7,713 nucleotides of DNA from XYB1-FULL-44-23 sp964441445 (GTDB lineage: Bacteria; Patescibacteriota; Microgenomatia; CAZETR01; Amesbacteraceae), in NCBI GenBank assembly GCA_964441445.1, contig CAYTYO010000030.1, positions 1 through 7,713 of the forward strand, in the 5' to 3' direction. The translations under genes and the position numbers were made by a program. Position 1 is the first letter of the stretch. Every line of letters starts with the position of its first letter. Shown here in pieces: positions 1 through 5,502 of this stretch. The notes under the pieces were generated by a model, which saw only the letters and a program-made list of their open reading frames with translations, did not search any database and was not told the DNA's origin.

Positions 1-37
1 GTGTTTTTCAAACGTCTGACTTCTTTGATTTTTATTT

Positions 38-1411
38 ATGGATGACAACAGTACGGACCAGAAAACCGTTGCAAACGGTGATCAATCAGATGGGGCTATG
101 GTGCGCCCCGGAGTAAGATCGGTAATGAGACCCGGTGTGGTTAGGGTTGTCGGTCGGGTGCAAGGGCGGCAGCAGTTTGATGGAGTGCGGCCGGTGAGAA
201 GCGGAGCGGTGCGGCCGGTGACATCACCACAGCAACAACAAACAACTGACCAAGGTTATAGTTTTGACGGGGTGGTAGACGACAGGGTGATACCGGATGC
301 CGGTTGGCCGACTGAGTATGTGGAAGGATTTTTGGACATCACTCCTGACGGACACGGATACCTGCGGCCGAAGATGATTCCATCTTCCAAGGACGTATAT
401 ATTTCGGCATCTCAAGTAAGAAGATTTAATTTACGCGCCGGAGACATGGTGGGCGGACAGGCCCGCGAACCCAAGGATAACGAAAGATACTGGGGGCTTC
501 TAAAGGTGGAAAAAGTGAATGAGCGACCGGTGGAAGAAATGGCTAACCGACCGGAATTTGACAGTTTGACGGCAGTGTTCCCGGATGAGCAATTAATATT
601 GGAGACCACACCCGAAGTATTATCAACCAGAATTATCGACCTTATTGCACCGATAGGGAAAGGTCAGAGAGGATTGATAGTGGCGCAACCTAAGGCCGGG
701 AAAACCTGGCTGCTACGCGAAATTGCTGAGGCACTGTCCGCTAATTATCCAGACATGCATCTGATGGCAGTGTTAATCGGAGAGCGGCCGGAGGAAGTAA
801 CGGAAATTACCCGTAGCCTGAAGGGTGAGGTAGCGGCATCACACTTTGACGAACCGCCCTTGGAACAAGTCCGGATTGCCGAACTGGCATTAGAACGGGC
901 AAAAAGATTAGTGGAAATGGGCAAGGATGTATTTGTGCTTTTGGATTCAATTACTCGGTTGGCCCGGGCATATAACCTGATAGCCGGAAACTCGGCAAGG
1001 ATGTTGTCGGGCGGATTTTCGGCAGAAGCTATATATCCTGCCAAAAAGGCATTCGGGGCCGCCAGAAAGCTTGAGGAGGGCGGATCGTTAACGATTTTGG
1101 GGACTTGTCTGGTGGAAACCGGTTCGCGACAAGATGATCTGGTGTATGAAGAATTCAAAGGGACCGGAAACATGGAATTGCACCTGGACCGGAAATTGGC
1201 TGACCGGCGCGTGTTCCCGTCATTTGAACTGATTAGGTCGGGGACCCGGGGTGAGGAAAAATTGTTAGGAAAGAGATTGGAGAAAATTATTCAACTGCGA
1301 AGAATGCTCGATATGCTGGATAGCGAAGAGAGAACTGAATTAATGATTGCGAAGATGAAGAAAACTAAAAGTAATGACGAGTTTTTGGACAGTTTGACTA
1401 AATCGGGATAG
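38..1411 (+). CDS. rho: Transcription termination factor Rho
   Basis: Rho is a hexameric RNA-dependent ATPase that loads on nascent RNA and dislodges RNA polymerase. The 457-residue protein has an S1/cold-shock-like primary RNA-binding domain at about residues 94-162 (DGHGYLR, DVYISASQVRRF) and a RecA-type motor at about 175-430. Walker A is AQPKAGKT (216-223), the GERPEEV segment with the catalytic glutamate is 248-254, Walker B ends in LLDSITR (301-307), and the Q- and R-loop region runs from LSGG (323) past the GAARKLEEGG stretch. The arginine-finger segment IRSGTR is at 399-404. Residues that contact bicyclomycin in E. coli Rho (Lys and Thr of Walker A, the GER arginine, Asp-Ser before TR) are retained. 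The first 80 residues are low-complexity and rich in Arg, Pro and Gln, replacing the usual Rho N-terminal helical domain. ATG 38 is the only start after an in-frame TGA at 26-28. No ribosome binding site is visible. Confidence 0.97.
   Translation: MDDNSTDQKTVANGDQSDGAMVRPGVRSVMRPGVVRVVGRVQGRQQFDGVRPVRSGAVRPVTSPQQQQTTDQGYSFDGVVDDRVIPDAGWPTEYVEGFLDITPDGHGYLRPKMIPSSKDVYISASQVRRFNLRAGDMVGGQAREPKDNERYWGLLKVEKVNERPVEEMANRPEFDSLTAVFPDEQLILETTPEVLSTRIIDLIAPIGKGQRGLIVAQPKAGKTWLLREIAEALSANYPDMHLMAVLIGERPEEVTEITRSLKGEVAASHFDEPPLEQVRIAELALERAKRLVEMGKDVFVLLDSITRLARAYNLIAGNSARMLSGGFSAEAIYPAKKAFGAARKLEEGGSLTILGTCLVETGSRQDDLVYEEFKGTGNMELHLDRKLADRRVFPSFELIRSGTRGEEKLLGKRLEKIIQLRRMLDMLDSEERTELMIAKMKKTKSNDEFLDSLTKSG
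65..79 (+). other. Perfect inverted repeat just inside rho
   Basis: ACCGTT (65-70) and AACGGT (74-79) are perfect complements around a 3-nt GCA loop, 27 nt after the rho start codon. On the mRNA this would be a short hairpin next to the initiation region. No T-tract follows, so it is not a terminator. A regulatory role is only a possibility. Confidence 0.35.
185..221 (+). repeat. Tandem 13-bp direct repeat in the rho N-terminal extension
   Basis: GTGCGGCCGGTGA occurs at 185-197 and again at 209-221, exactly 24 nt (8 codons) apart, encoding two VRPV units. Related VRPG/MRPG units lie just upstream (residues 22-34). This looks like in-frame expansion of a short Arg-Pro motif inside a disordered segment. 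Confidence 0.7.
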
Positions 1412-1412
1412 A

Positions 1413-2609
1413 TTAAATTTTTACGTTTATTCGGGAGAGAATTTCGCGTAGTCTGACAAGCATGCTAAGTTGATTGGCACGAGAAATCAGTTTAGGAAAA
1501 TCAACGGATTGGGCTCCAATTAATCCTTCGATATCGCTGATATCATCCTTGTGTTTACCCCAGTCATCATTGCCTAACCTACCGAGAGCTGCTTTAAAAA
1601 GGATAGTATCTTCAAGACCCATAAGAGGGACATTTAATCCCATGATGCGGGCCGTTACTGCTTCAGGCCAGAGGAAATCAAAAGGAAAATTAACCGAACC
1701 TTGAGGTGTTTTTACTGTAAGATCGGAATTTATTTCCACCCCTGGAGAAATATCTACAAAGCGGGTATATGCTACCGAACTATCTTTGACGCCAGAAGGA
1801 AATGAGAAGTGCTCGGATAGCAAACTAATTTTGTCGTCCGGAACCAGAATATCGAAGTCTTTCATTAACGCTCTTCCGCCATAGTAGTAGACAGGGACGC
1901 CGGAGAACATCATGTGTCGCGAATTGGTTTGTTGTAATCCAGCCAGAAGGCGATAGTAGCCAGCGGCCATTTCGGCTTTGTAAAATAAGACAGGAGATAG
2001 CTCAACGAACAGACGTTTAGCGGTTTCCGGAGTGGTCCCGGTGGCCGATATACGATGAATTATGGCTCCGAGTGATGAGAGGGAATTGACTAATTCTTCG
2101 TCAGCTCGCTCATGGTCTTTAAAGCCTTTTCTGATGGTAGTTGGGTCATCGCCCCGACGACGTTCAAGACTGGCAGCATCACGGTCGCAAATGCCCGGTT
2201 TTTGTGATGGTTTAAGCAGGGAGTGAAAAGATTCGCCGCATTGCGGGCAAACAAGACGACCTGTAGCCCGATCGACAACGTCGTCCTCGTTAAGTTCTAA
2301 GCGCACGACGTGAACTGAAGTATGATGCGATTTTGCCCAGGCCATGATAACTTCGGTTTGACCGATACTCCGGGGGATGTTATCAAAGACAATTTGAGAT
2401 GAAGTGGTGGTTGAAAGTCGTTTTTCAAGCGCGGGAATAAATTCGGAGTCGGGGACAAGACTTCGGGTGGTTTCCAGGACATCAGAGAGTTCCGGCATAA
2501 TTTCTTTGCCGCGAATTACCCGAGCGCGCGAAGTTTCAGCTAGGTAGAGACCTTGAGTTGATTTTCCGCTGGTTGGCGGGCCTAAGACGATAAAGGCATT
2601 TTTAGTCAT
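1413..2609 (-). CDS. Adenylate-kinase-like NMP kinase fused to a nucleotidyltransferase-like domain
   Basis: Positions here count from the ATG at 2609 (398 residues). The N-terminal half is adenylate-kinase-like: P-loop GPPTSGKST (10-18), DNIPRSIGQ (76-84, matching the family's DGFPRTxxQ), RATGR (114-118), and a LID with Cys121, Cys124, Cys141 and Asp144, the same spacing as the Cys3-Asp zinc site of Bacillus subtilis Adk, then RRRGDD (150-155). The C-terminal half carries GGRALMKDFDILV (244-256), resembling the GG...DxD core of polymerase-beta-type nucleotidyltransferases, then VEINSDL (291-297) and LEDTILFKAALGR (332-344), typical of small nucleotidyltransferases. Such domains move NMP groups onto proteins, RNA or small molecules; the target here is unknown. 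ATG 2609 is preferred because it puts the P-loop at the usual kinase position. ATG 2669 (418 aa) and ATG 2726 (437 aa) are in frame, but the longest form would translate through a terminator-like hairpin. The stop is 1 nt from the rho stop, convergently. Confidence 0.8.
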   Translation of the reverse strand: MTKNAFIVLGPPTSGKSTQGLYLAETSRARVIRGKEIMPELSDVLETTRSLVPDSEFIPALEKRLSTTTSSQIVFDNIPRSIGQTEVIMAWAKSHHTSVHVVRLELNEDDVVDRATGRLVCPQCGESFHSLLKPSQKPGICDRDAASLERRRGDDPTTIRKGFKDHERADEELVNSLSSLGAIIHRISATGTTPETAKRLFVELSPVLFYKAEMAAGYYRLLAGLQQTNSRHMMFSGVPVYYYGGRALMKDFDILVPDDKISLLSEHFSFPSGVKDSSVAYTRFVDISPGVEINSDLTVKTPQGSVNFPFDFLWPEAVTARIMGLNVPLMGLEDTILFKAALGRLGNDDWGKHKDDISDIEGLIGAQSVDFPKLISRANQLSMLVRLREILSRINVKI

Positions 2610-2616
2610 ACCAGAG

Positions 2617-2622
2617 ATTATT
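2617..2622 (-). promoter_or_regulatory. Possible -10 box for a leaderless kinase-fusion mRNA
   Basis: AATAAT (5 of 6 matches to TATAAT) lies 7 nt before ATG 2609, the same arrangement as at three other genes in the window. No good -35 hexamer is visible at 16-18 nt, so this is weak. If real, it supports the 2609 start. Confidence 0.28.
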
Positions 2623-2675
2623 TCTGTTTCTAAAAATCGGTATCCGGCACGTTCGATTATAGGTGACATAGAGTT

Positions 2676-2699
2676 AAAAAAACCACCTAGAGCAGGTGG
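2676..2699 (-). terminator. Intrinsic terminator or attenuator hairpin
   Basis: On the minus strand, CCACCT (2699-2694) pairs perfectly with AGGTGG (2688-2683) around a 5-nt loop GCTCT and is followed at once by seven T residues (2682-2676). It lies downstream of a strong minus-strand promoter and upstream of the two shorter kinase-fusion starts. It would either end a short RNA or act as an attenuator for the gene behind it. The plus strand has no T-tract, so it is not bidirectional. Confidence 0.72.
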
Positions 2700-2768
2700 A
2701 GTATCTTTGGGCCTGGCCCGGTGCATTGGGTTGCACCCGGCGTAAAAGGAAACTTTTGTTCCTTACAT
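2676..2768 (-). ncRNA. Candidate structured small RNA or attenuator leader, about 93 nt
   Basis: The unit is bounded by a near-consensus promoter and an intrinsic terminator. Reading the minus strand there are three successive stem-loops. Hairpin 1 pairs AAGGAA (2764-2759) with TTCCTT (2751-2746). Hairpin 2 pairs GGTGCA (2737-2732) with TGCACC (2725-2720), with two more G-C pairs beyond one mismatch. Hairpin 3 is the terminator. The expected RNA 5' end falls near 2768, where the sequence reads ATGTAA, a start codon directly followed by a stop. It does not match 4.5S, 6S, tmRNA or RNase P as I know them. If read-through occurs it would serve as the leader of the kinase fusion. The evidence is signal geometry only; there is no sequence family match. 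Confidence 0.5.
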
Positions 2769-2773
2769 TTTCT

Positions 2774-2802
2774 ATTATAGTCAGGGGCTTGCAGCAAGTC
2801 AA
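2774..2802 (-). promoter_or_regulatory. Strong sigma70-type promoter, minus strand
   Basis: On the minus strand, TTGACT (2802-2797, 5 of 6 to consensus) and TATAAT (2779-2774, perfect) are separated by exactly 17 nt. Predicted initiation is around 2766-2768. It is the best promoter in the window and reads into the three-hairpin unit and then the kinase-nucleotidyltransferase gene. Confidence 0.75.
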
Positions 2803-2818
2803 ATTTTGCTGATATAGT
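2789..2818 (+). promoter_or_regulatory. Extended -10 promoter of the Gre-like gene, leaderless geometry
   Basis: TTGCAG (2789-2794) and TATAGT (2813-2818) are 18 nt apart, and TGA directly before TATAGT gives the extended -10 form TGnTATAnT. The -10 ends 8 nt before ATG 2827, so transcription would start at or next to the start codon. It interleaves with the minus-strand promoter, whose -35 (2797-2802) sits in this spacer. Confidence 0.55.
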
Positions 2819-2826
2819 GCGGAAAT

Positions 2827-3084
2827 ATGGATAAAGAAGATCTAGTAAAAAAGTTAGCCGATTTGCGGGAAAGATTGGGAAAATTAGAGGGAGAAGAAAT
2901 GGAAAAGATTACTCAGAAACGCATTTTGGCGGATATGGGGGACGACTTCAGGGAGAATGAAGGAGCAAAATTGGTAATGGAAGACCATGAAATGCTGCAC
3001 ATGCGAATTTACAGGTTGAAAAAAGAGATTGTGGAGATAAAGAAAAAATTGTTTGCGACAACCGGCAAGAATATTGGAAAGTAG
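2827..3084 (+). CDS. GreA/GreB N-terminal-domain-like coiled-coil protein
   Basis: This 85-residue, highly charged protein resembles the N-terminal antiparallel coiled coil of Gre transcript-cleavage factors and lacks their C-terminal FKBP-like RNA-polymerase-binding domain (full GreA is about 158 residues). Helix 1 spans about residues 3-36 and helix 2 about 46-75 (HMRIYRLKKEI, compare the RI..LE..L of GreA). The tip segment GDDFRENEGA (38-47) parallels the GDLSENAEY tip that enters the polymerase secondary channel and holds the acidic cleavage residues; here Asp39, Asp40 and Glu43 are present and the tip is one residue longer. A role at RNA polymerase is inferred. Without the C-terminal domain it may bind differently or compete with full Gre factors. 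It could also be an unrelated short coiled coil. There is no ribosome binding site. The membrane-protein gene follows after 12 nt. Confidence 0.6.
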   Translation: MDKEDLVKKLADLRERLGKLEGEEMEKITQKRILADMGDDFRENEGAKLVMEDHEMLHMRIYRLKKEIVEIKKKLFATTGKNIGK

Positions 3085-3096
3085 TATGATTAATGT

Positions 3097-3513
3097 GTGA
3101 AGTTGATACGGTGGGTAAAGGAGATTAAATTGGTATTTTGGTGGCCGTTTTTGGCTATATTAGGCAATTTATGGGTAAAGCTACTTGTATATCAGTTTCC
3201 GCAACTGGATAAGTGTGACGTTGGTCTACTTATTATGTGTTTTAGCTGGGCAGATTCTGCTTATGTAAGTTTTAATCCGTTAATATTCATAACCGCGTTA
3301 GTGTTTCCCCGGCCATATAGTTATTTGAACGATACGGGGTGGGAAGTAGCGTTACAGGTGGGACTGTATATCGGACTGGGGTATCTGACGGACAGATATA
3401 TACTGAAAAGCCGGAAGTCCAGGATTGTAGCACTAGGGATGCTGATAACTTACTGGTTATATGTTTACGGAGTGAAAGCGGTGCAGGAATTGGGTTGGGT
3501 ATTTATGAAATGA
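3097..3513 (+). CDS. Small polytopic membrane protein, function unknown
   Basis: I do not recognise this 138-residue protein. It has about four hydrophobic segments: roughly 11-33, 42-70 (probably one long helix or two short ones, broken by WADSAYVSFNP), 83-98 and 109-126. A basic loop, YILKSRKSR (101-109), suggests a cytoplasmic side between the last two. The N-terminus is basic and aromatic. The start is GTG 3097, the first possible start after an in-frame TAA at 3091. No ribosome binding site is clear, though GGAAAG lies about 15 nt upstream. It begins 12 nt after the Gre-like gene and is probably co-transcribed with it. Its end overlaps the convergent MurF-type gene by 11 bp, so neither gene has room for its own terminator. 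Confidence 0.65.
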   Translation: MKLIRWVKEIKLVFWWPFLAILGNLWVKLLVYQFPQLDKCDVGLLIMCFSWADSAYVSFNPLIFITALVFPRPYSYLNDTGWEVALQVGLYIGLGYLTDRYILKSRKSRIVALGMLITYWLYVYGVKAVQELGWVFMK

Positions 3514-4702
3514 GTTGGGGGACTAACCTTTCCAGGTGCCAGGAATTTGAGCCTTTAATTAAGACACAGTGATTGGGTGTAATAAACTTTTTTACCGCAG
3601 CCGACAAGTCTTCAAAAGTGTCATAATAGCGGCCGGTTGCGGCGGAACGGATGGTGTAAACGGTGGCTTTACCCAGGGTGAAAATGTGTTCAATTCTAAG
3701 TTTTTTAGCCAATTTACCTATATTTTCATGAGCCGTCTTTTCGTAGGATCCCAACTCATTCATTTGGGCAAAAACAAAAACGGGAGTTTTCTTGGTCAGA
3801 CGACAAACGGTGATAAAATTTTCCAGGGAAGACGTAGTGGAAAGTAAATTTGCGTTATATGCATCGTCAATTATTACCGGACCTTTGGGTAAAATGTGGA
3901 CATTAAGACGATGAGGTGGATTGCGAAAGGCTGCTAACCCGGAAGTAATGTCAGCGGGCAAGATACCGAGTTGATCGAAAACTGTCAGAGCAGCGGCCAA
4001 GTTAGGGCCCAAATGAGTGCCAATGGTAGGAAGAGTAAAGGTGTGAATTTTGCCCGCTACTTTTAGTCGGAAGATAGTATCTAACTTTGAGGTTAAGCGG
4101 GAAGAAATTATCTGGACATAACAGTCAGATGTGGAGCCAAATTTTAAGACACCGGAATGCCGGGTATAGGTAATTGCCTTATCATCGGCATTAATTATGG
4201 CAGTACCTGATACACCAAGAGCGGAAAGAAGTTTAGACTTTTCAGTAAATATTTCTTCCAGGGTACCGAGGAATGATGAATGGACGGAAGTGATATTAAG
4301 TAAAATGGCAATGTCCGGTTTGGCTAACCAAGTGTAGAAATTCATATCACCGCGATATTCAACTCCCATTTCAAGAATAAGATATTTGGTCTGGGGGGTG
4401 CATTTCAAAATGGTGGTGGGGAGGTTGTAAGTGGTAGTAACGGAATCGGCGGTTTTAACTGTCGGGCCGGCTTTGGAAAGGACGGAAAAAAGTAAGTTTG
4501 TGGTGGTGGTTTTGCCACTGCTTCCAGTGAGGGCAATAACCTTTAGACCAAAGAAGGACTTCAGGAAAACCAGATAATATTTAGCCAGGCGGCGCTTAAT
4601 CGGATGGATAAACCAATGCAGAAGAGGGTTTATTTTCCGGTCGGGAAATATTTCCTCCTGCGGCAAAGGACCGGTCCACAACCTGATTAGGGAGAGAGGC
4701 AT
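3503..4702 (-). CDS. murF: MurF-type Mur ligase lacking the N-terminal substrate domain
   Basis: MurF joins D-Ala-D-Ala to the UDP-MurNAc tripeptide with ATP in cytoplasmic peptidoglycan synthesis. The 399-residue protein has the Mur ligase central and C-terminal domains: P-loop TGSSGKTT (59-66), YNLPTT (92-97), EMGVEYRGDM (111-120), the NITSVHSS segment with His141, TEKSK (153-157) where the carbamylated lysine is expected, NADD (171-174), DDAYNAN (279-285), MNELG (314-318) with His325, and KGSNS (383-387). The usual N-terminal MurF domain of about 80-100 residues is missing. It is replaced by about 55 residues with a basic amphipathic stretch HPIKRRLAKYYL (33-44). Several motif positions deviate (NITSVH for the usual NIGxAH, NANLLS for NANPxS), so a related amide ligase is possible. 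ATG 4702 is the first start after an in-frame stop. Confidence 0.8.
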   Translation of the reverse strand: MPLSLIRLWTGPLPQEEIFPDRKINPLLHWFIHPIKRRLAKYYLVFLKSFFGLKVIALTGSSGKTTTTNLLFSVLSKAGPTVKTADSVTTTYNLPTTILKCTPQTKYLILEMGVEYRGDMNFYTWLAKPDIAILLNITSVHSSFLGTLEEIFTEKSKLLSALGVSGTAIINADDKAITYTRHSGVLKFGSTSDCYVQIISSRLTSKLDTIFRLKVAGKIHTFTLPTIGTHLGPNLAAALTVFDQLGILPADITSGLAAFRNPPHRLNVHILPKGPVIIDDAYNANLLSTTSSLENFITVCRLTKKTPVFVFAQMNELGSYEKTAHENIGKLAKKLRIEHIFTLGKATVYTIRSAATGRYYDTFEDLSAAVKKFITPNHCVLIKGSNSWHLERLVPQLIS

Positions 4703-4708
4703 GAAATG

Positions 4709-4738
4709 ATTTTAACGGTTTTTGGCGGGGTTTGTTAA
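4709..4738 (-). promoter_or_regulatory. Promoter for the MurF-type gene, leaderless geometry
   Basis: On the minus strand, TTAACA (4738-4733, 5 of 6 to TTGACA) and TAAAAT (4714-4709, 5 of 6 to TATAAT) are 18 nt apart. The -10 ends 6 nt before ATG 4702, so the transcript should start at about the A of the start codon. This fits the absence of a Shine-Dalgarno sequence. Confidence 0.5.
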
Positions 4739-4786
4739 AAGTCTGTCAATTTTCCCCAGTAACACCTGTTTTTAAAATGCGATTAG

Positions 4787-5467
4787 TTAATCAAATAACG
4801 ATAAACTAGGACGGGGAGGGGTTAATTTAGCAGTATTGCAAATTGCCAACTGTAACGTTTCCCAGGCGGCAAGTTCGCGAAGGCGGGGAAGAGTTGGATT
4901 GTCAGAAGAGGCGATGGGTTGATTATCGATAAGGCTGGTGACTATTTCCTGGAGGAGGGGGTCGGGATAGTCACGGGATATAACAGAGGAGAGGAAATGC
5001 AAGCCCGCAGGGGCGGAAGATAATTCCGACGGGGAAATAAGGTCAATCCGATTTTTAGCGGGATTGGTGGTCCAATTAACCTTATATTCAAAAGGACGAT
5101 ACCCATCTCCTGTGGATTTTGATTGGAGGGGAAACAGATGGGAATAGTTTTCGCCCGCAGCTGCATACAGAGGGGCAAACTGAGAATAAGTTGAGCGGTC
5201 AGGTTGGCCGTAAACCGGATGCAGGCAGGTTAGACGTTTGTCAAATGGGTTGGGACTTCCGACCAGTTCGGCAATGAGGCCGGCGAAGAACATGTCTTTA
5301 TGTAATAAACCGGCCTTGATAAACTCACTTTCAGCCGCGGCTAACTGGGCAACAACCCAGGTGGTAGTACGGCGAATTTCTCTGTCTATTTTTCTTGACG
5401 GGTCATCCGCATCAGGTCGGAATGCGGGAAGTCTGCCGCCGATTATTTCACTTGGGGTGGGGGACAC
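4787..5467 (-). CDS. Unrecognised protein, possibly exported or membrane-anchored
   Basis: I do not recognise this 226-residue protein. It appears soluble and of mixed composition. Residues 24-54 (RKIDREIRR... through AAAESEFIKAG) look helical and are followed by a hydrophobic patch FFAGLIAELVG (60-70). The middle (72-135) is rich in Pro, Tyr and Gly, with CLHPVYGQPD (81-90). The C-terminal part (156-212) looks helical with LPRLRELAAWETLQLAIC (193-210). Cysteines are at 81 and 210. GTG 5467 is the only conventional start in this frame. The frame stays open upstream for 20 more codons and would encode a hydrophobic stretch (ISFAIFALLFII) that could be a signal anchor, but it has no ATG, GTG or TTG. 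A -10 box 7 nt before the GTG favours 5467. It lies upstream of the MurF-type gene on the same strand with an 84-nt gap. Confidence 0.6.
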   Translation of the reverse strand: MSPTPSEIIGGRLPAFRPDADDPSRKIDREIRRTTTWVVAQLAAAESEFIKAGLLHKDMFFAGLIAELVGSPNPFDKRLTCLHPVYGQPDRSTYSQFAPLYAAAGENYSHLFPLQSKSTGDGYRPFEYKVNWTTNPAKNRIDLISPSELSSAPAGLHFLSSVISRDYPDPLLQEIVTSLIDNQPIASSDNPTLPRLRELAAWETLQLAICNTAKLTPPRPSLSLFD

Positions 5468-5474
5468 ACCACGG

Positions 5475-5502
5475 ATTATAAATAATAAAGCAAAAATAGC
5501 AA
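5475..5502 (-). promoter_or_regulatory. Promoter for the unrecognised gene, leaderless geometry
   Basis: On the minus strand a perfect TATAAT (5480-5475) ends 7 nt before GTG 5467. The best -35 candidate is TTGCTA (5502-5497, 4 of 6) with a 16-nt spacer. The surrounding sequence is strongly T-rich, so chance matches are likelier here than elsewhere. If functional, the mRNA would begin at the GTG. Confidence 0.45.

Noticed and set aside
1..37. Promoter or leaderless start for rho
   Set aside because: No hexamer pair better than 3 of 6 at the -10 is visible in the 37 bases available; the real promoter may lie outside the window.
745..1173. 142-codon open frame antisense to rho
   Set aside because: Rho motifs in the sense frame are continuous and the antisense product is low-complexity Ser/Arg/Thr-rich with no recognisable motif; it is a shadow frame.
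2610..2726. Longer kinase-fusion start at ATG 2726 (39 extra residues)
   Set aside because: The extension runs through the terminator hairpin and its T7 tract, has no ribosome binding site, and resembles no kinase N-terminus. ATG 2669 is less unlikely but also lacks support beyond a distant AGGTGG.
2676..2768. Known housekeeping RNA (4.5S, 6S, tmRNA, RNase P) for the hairpin unit
   Set aside because: None of the conserved sequence elements of these RNAs is present and the length suits only a small RNA; no family can be assigned by eye.
4744..4749. Perfect minus-strand TTGACA upstream of the MurF-type gene
   Set aside because: The nearest good -10 (TAAAAT at 4709-4714) is 29 nt away, far beyond a workable spacer, and no -10-like hexamer lies at 16-18 nt.
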